Assembly (NCBI GenBank): GCA_946500425.1
Contig: CAMMVQ010000008.1
Coordinates: 1-50,976 of the forward strand
Direction: 5' to 3'
DNA length: 50,976 nucleotides
Source of the DNA: an uncultured Mollicutes bacterium
GTDB taxonomy: Bacteria; Bacillota_I; Bacilli_A; RF39; UBA660
Every line of letters starts with the position of its first letter. Within the stretch, counting starts at the first letter, position 1. Below the pieces are notes generated by a model. The model had not been told where the DNA came from. It made no database searches and was given only the letters and a program-made list of their open reading frames with translations. Both the position numbers and the translations under genes were made by a program. Shown one piece after another: positions 48,662 to 50,976 of the stretch.

Positions 48662-49079
48662 AATTATCTTTATTATTTTTAATTAGTAAAGAAATGCTAA
48701 TGGAAAATAGTCCAATACCTAGTAGTAATATGGCGTTTTTAGTTTTAATTTGGTTTAAAATAATTAGTACTATTATGGCAACGCCCATTGCGAGTGCTAT
48801 AGCATTAAATATAAGAATCATTAGTTTATTCATGTCTTCTTTTTTAGAATAAGGATTTATTTTGCTATCTTTTTCACATAAATCTACAAGGTAAGATGTA
48901 TCAGTGTCAAGCGCTTTGGCTAAAAGAGATATTGATGCTATATCAGGATAAGATAAACCACGTTCCCATTTTGATACTGCTTTATCGGTTATGTTTAGTT
49001 TTTTAGCAAGTTCTAATTGGGTTAGACCTTTTTCTTTTCTTAGTTTTGTAATTACATCTTTAAAAGTTTTTTCTTGCAT
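48660..49079 (-). CDS. XRE-family regulator with two membrane helices
   Basis: A 139-residue protein. The helix-turn-helix at ~8-60 is clear: ITKLRKEKGLTQLELAKKLN, ITDKAVSKWERGLSYPDIAS. Two membrane helices (~91-112, ~116-134) follow a short linker. The same HTH subtype heads the 41279 regulator, so the window has two membrane-tied XRE proteins of very different size. AAGGAGG site. Target unknown; the neighbouring metallo-hydrolase and ABC operons are candidates. Confidence 0.85.
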   Translation of the reverse strand: MQEKTFKDVITKLRKEKGLTQLELAKKLNITDKAVSKWERGLSYPDIASISLLAKALDTDTSYLVDLCEKDSKINPYSKKEDMNKLMILIFNAIALAMGVAIIVLIILNQIKTKNAILLLGIGLFSISISLLIKNNKDN

Positions 49080-49164
49080 GCTTTTTCCTCCTTAAGCTAA
49101 TTTTAACATGTTTTTAGTAAACCATACGTATTCTGTTAGTTTATTTTCTAAACCAATAGTTTAA

Positions 49165-49368
49165 TCATACTGATAAATTAGTTCCCAAGTATATAATTAT
49201 ACTTATGATAAATGTTATTATAGCAAGTATAAAAGACACAAAAATAGCTAACAAAGTTTTAAAATATAATTTAATCTCTTTATTTTCTTTTTTATTTACG
49301 TTTAAAAATATAATAAACATTTGAATTATAAAAGAAATTACAAATACTAACATTATTATTTTAAGCAT
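49165..49368 (-). CDS. Small two-helix membrane protein
   Basis: A 67-residue protein of two hydrophobic helices (~3-21, ~36-60) linked by a charged segment (NVNKKENKEIKLYFK). GAAGGAG lies eight bases before the ATG at 49368. It precedes the XRE regulator on the same strand. No family recognised. Confidence 0.6.
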   Translation of the reverse strand: MLKIIMLVFVISFIIQMFIIFLNVNKKENKEIKLYFKTLLAIFVSFILAIITFIISIIIYLGTNLSV

Positions 49369-49436
49369 TGGTAGGGCTCCTTCATATAAAAATTATATCT
49401 TATGTTTGTAAATAAAAAGTTTGATTATAATTATTA

Positions 49437-49895
49437 TTACTTAATACATATACATTTATTTTTTGAATATTTCTTTAAAAATTCTTCTAATTCTGTTTCA
49501 TTACTAAAAATTTCTTCAAAAATATTATACAATGTATCGGTAGCTTCATATTGACCTATTGCATAACACTTTTTTCCTAGCCCATAAGCAATACCTGATT
49601 CGATATGAGCTGCTTTTCCGGCTGGTAAAACTAGTAGTAAATTTTTGGAATTCTTTTCTCCTTCTAAATCATTATGAAATAAGTTCAAAACTATATCACT
49701 CTTTAAACTTAATGATTCAAATTCTTTTTGTTTTTCTTCTGGAGTTTGGTTTTTGTTTCCATATCCCCAATTATCTTCATTTTTTAAAAAGCAATAATAA
49801 GACACCTTATATTTATCAAATAAATTGCATATCCTTAATATATTTTCTTTATTTCTAGCTCTACCTGCTATAAAAAATTCATATTTATTTTCCAT
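49437..49895 (-). CDS. Nucleoside 2-deoxyribosyltransferase-like protein
   Basis: A 152-residue protein. YEFFIAGRARNKENILRICN opens a Rossmann-like fold, DIVLNLFHNDLEG follows, and LLVLPAGKAAHIESGIAYGL with GKKCYAIG is the nucleotide/sugar loop of NDT-like proteins, with the Glu of HIESG in the catalytic position. Known relatives act on nucleosides or nucleoside phosphates; the true substrate is not clear. AAAGGAG site. Stands alone. Confidence 0.75.
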   Translation of the reverse strand: MENKYEFFIAGRARNKENILRICNLFDKYKVSYYCFLKNEDNWGYGNKNQTPEEKQKEFESLSLKSDIVLNLFHNDLEGEKNSKNLLLVLPAGKAAHIESGIAYGLGKKCYAIGQYEATDTLYNIFEEIFSNETELEEFLKKYSKNKCICIK

Positions 49896-50001
49896 ATAAA
49901 TAATCTCCTTTACAAATTATATTTGCTATTGAGATAATTATATCATTCATTTCTAAAATAAAAAAGATGGGAACATCACTAAAAGGAATTCCCAATAAAA
50001 A

Positions 50002-50020
50002 ACTAGGTATTATACCTAGT
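50002..50020 (-). terminator. Terminator of the tRNA-Met gene
   Basis: An 8-bp stem ACTAGGTA/TACCTAGT (50002-50009/50013-50020), followed on the minus strand by TTTTTTATT. Confidence 0.82.
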
Positions 50021-50034
50021 AAAATAATCAAAAT

Positions 50035-50111
50035 TGGTAGCGAGAGGGGGGATCGAACCCTCGACCTTTCGGGTATGAACCGAACGCTCTAGCCAGCTGA
50101 GCTATCTCGCC
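50035..50111 (-). tRNA. tRNA-Met(CAU), elongator type, with encoded CCA
   Basis: On the minus strand: acceptor GGCGAGA/TCTCGCT, D arm AGCTCAGCTGGCTAGAGC, anticodon stem TTCGG/CCGAA with loop TTCATAC (CAU), T arm GGGTTCGATCC, then ACCA. The anticodon stem lacks the initiator GGG/CCC pairs. A tRNA-Ile2 with lysidine-modified CAU is possible, but the body resembles Bacillota elongator tRNA-Met. Confidence 0.92.
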
Positions 50112-50281
50112 ATGAACTGCATTAATATAATAACAAGAATTTTAAGTTTTATCAAGAGGAAATTAACAAAAAATAAATTATTATTAAAAACTACAAAATT
50201 CTCTTGATATCTTTATTTTGCATTGCTATAATAAATAGCCATACAAGTTGATAATATTTTAAAATTTTTAGTGGTGGTGGT

Positions 50282-50884
50282 ATGATGAAATATAATAATT
50301 ATGAAACTTCTTTGTTAAAAACAAATCGTTTGGTTTTAAATAAAGGAACCACTAATGACTTTTTAAAGGTTTATGAGTATGATTTTAAGAGGCTTATGGG
50401 ACTTGATGGTTTGATAGAGTTTGAAAAGCAGGACGTAAATAAAATTAAAAGTTGGTTTAAAGGCGGAATTAATAATTACTATAGAAAACTACATAAGGCA
50501 CACATGTTTGACTGGATAGTTTATTTAAAAGAAAAAGCAATTGGAAACGTTTTAACCGAGGAAGAAAACTTAGAAAATAATAGTATTGAAGTTGCTTTTA
50601 ACTTTCATCCTAATTATTGGGGTAAAGGTTATGCTCCTGAGGCTGTTGCGGCGGTTATAGATTACCTTTTTAAAGTTGGATATGATAATATTATTTGTGC
50701 TTATTTAGAAGGAGATGTAAAATCAAAAAGAGTGCTTGGAAAATTAGGATTTAAGCCTTTTAACATAGAACGTGACTCAGTTGAATTTGACAACTACATG
50801 GTTGATAAATATATTACCATAATGACAAAAGAAGATTGGCTTTCAAGAACTACTAAAATTAAAAGAATAAATGACTCTTTATAG
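50282..50884 (+). CDS. GNAT acetyltransferase
   Basis: A 200-residue N-acetyltransferase. LLKTNRLVLNKGTTNDFLKV opens the RimJ/RimL-like fold; VAFNFHPNYWGKGYAPEAVA is the acetyl-CoA loop and VKSKRVLGKLGFKPFNIERD the C-terminal part. GTGGTGGT repeats act as the ribosome site before twin ATGs (50282/50285). Low sequence likeness to the GNAT at 36528. A short stem ACTCT/AGAGT with T8 follows the stop. Substrate unknown. Confidence 0.87.
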   Translation: MMKYNNYETSLLKTNRLVLNKGTTNDFLKVYEYDFKRLMGLDGLIEFEKQDVNKIKSWFKGGINNYYRKLHKAHMFDWIVYLKEKAIGNVLTEEENLENNSIEVAFNFHPNYWGKGYAPEAVAAVIDYLFKVGYDNIICAYLEGDVKSKRVLGKLGFKPFNIERDSVEFDNYMVDKYITIMTKEDWLSRTTKIKRINDSL

Positions 50885-50907
50885 AGTTTTTTTTATTTTT
50901 CTTACGT

Positions 50908-50976
50908 GATATAATCATAGTAGGAGACCAACTATGAATAGTCAATAGTTTTTCATAAAAAAATGAAAAAAAATTA
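50908..50976 (+). promoter_or_regulatory. Promoter and leader of a gene leaving the window
   Basis: TGATATAAT (~50908-50916) is followed by AGGAGA and an ATG at 50934 whose frame stops after four codons (MNSQ). A self-complementary TTTTTCAT/ATGAAAAA segment follows at ~50951-50971. It may be a leader peptide with an attenuator, or the start of a broken gene; the window ends too soon to tell. Confidence 0.4.

Noticed and set aside
1-50976. TGA read as Trp, as in Mycoplasma
   Set aside because: TGA ends scpA and the oapA-like gene at exact coupling overlaps (ATGA), and Trp is encoded by TGG throughout.
1-50976. CRISPR array, rRNA operon or insertion sequence
   Set aside because: No regularly spaced repeats, no 16S or 23S motifs and no transposase-like protein were seen.

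Overview
The window is a low-GC, densely packed bacterial chromosome segment. Standard stop use is visible: TGA ends scpA and the oapA-like gene, so TGA is not read as Trp. The cell has a wall, because TagO-, UppS- and MurC-like enzymes, an LCP ligase and glucosaminidase and M23 peptidoglycan hydrolases are all present. Translation starts follow Gram-positive Shine-Dalgarno sites, and promoters are close to the SigA consensus with 17-nt spacers or extended -10 boxes. I infer an uncultured gut-type Bacillota related to Mollicutes (RF39-like), but no marker in the window proves the lineage.

Layout. 1-408: a decayed phage holin. 409-5585: an LCP glycopolymer ligase, divergent from a dockerin-bearing glucosaminidase and its adjacent membrane-anchored cohesin protein. 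5659-9772: an ADP-ribosyltransferase-like protein and a glycan cluster (PssD/PssE pair, GT4, GT2). 9792-11222: a HigB-like toxin with an HTH/M78 antitoxin, behind a promoter that contains a perfect 30-bp palindrome. 11307-16193: lipid-carrier and envelope genes (TagO-like, UppS), with a ~590-nt structured RNA that I read as OLE RNA, followed by a 191-aa unknown and an OapA-like four-TM protein. 16216-16635: a thioredoxin-like lipoprotein.

16723-30587 is a compact type IV secretion-like locus in four transcription units: a VirB2-like protein, a second VirB2-like module fused to a large ectodomain, a VirB6-like protein, a PrgI/VirB3-like protein, a separate VirB4 N-domain-like protein, the VirB4 ATPase, a membrane-tethered protein with SpoIID, C39-like and M23 domains, a lipoprotein and a VirD4 coupling ATPase with NPF repeats. 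No relaxase, integrase or att site is visible, and the flanks are housekeeping genes.

30638-40282 is mostly core genome: rhodanese, rmuC, an RNHCP protein, scpA/scpB, an SPFH protein, an FkbM methyltransferase, GNAT, a kinase-like protein, tRNA-Leu(CAA), murC and an SDR. 40352-50976 is accessory: two paralogous small membrane proteins that look leaderless, two membrane-linked XRE regulators, NUDIX and DUF4186 proteins, a tandem duplication of a type I toxin-antitoxin-like module (27-aa hydrophobic peptides with convergent antisense promoters), an ABC exporter with a palindromic operator, a metallo-beta-lactamase-fold hydrolase, an NDT-like protein, tRNA-Met(CAU) and a GNAT.

The strongest candidates for new biology are the relaxase-less T4SS-like locus with its multi-hydrolase, the duplicated type I TA-like module, the OLE/OapA locus in this genomic setting, and the two-gene cohesin-dockerin pair.
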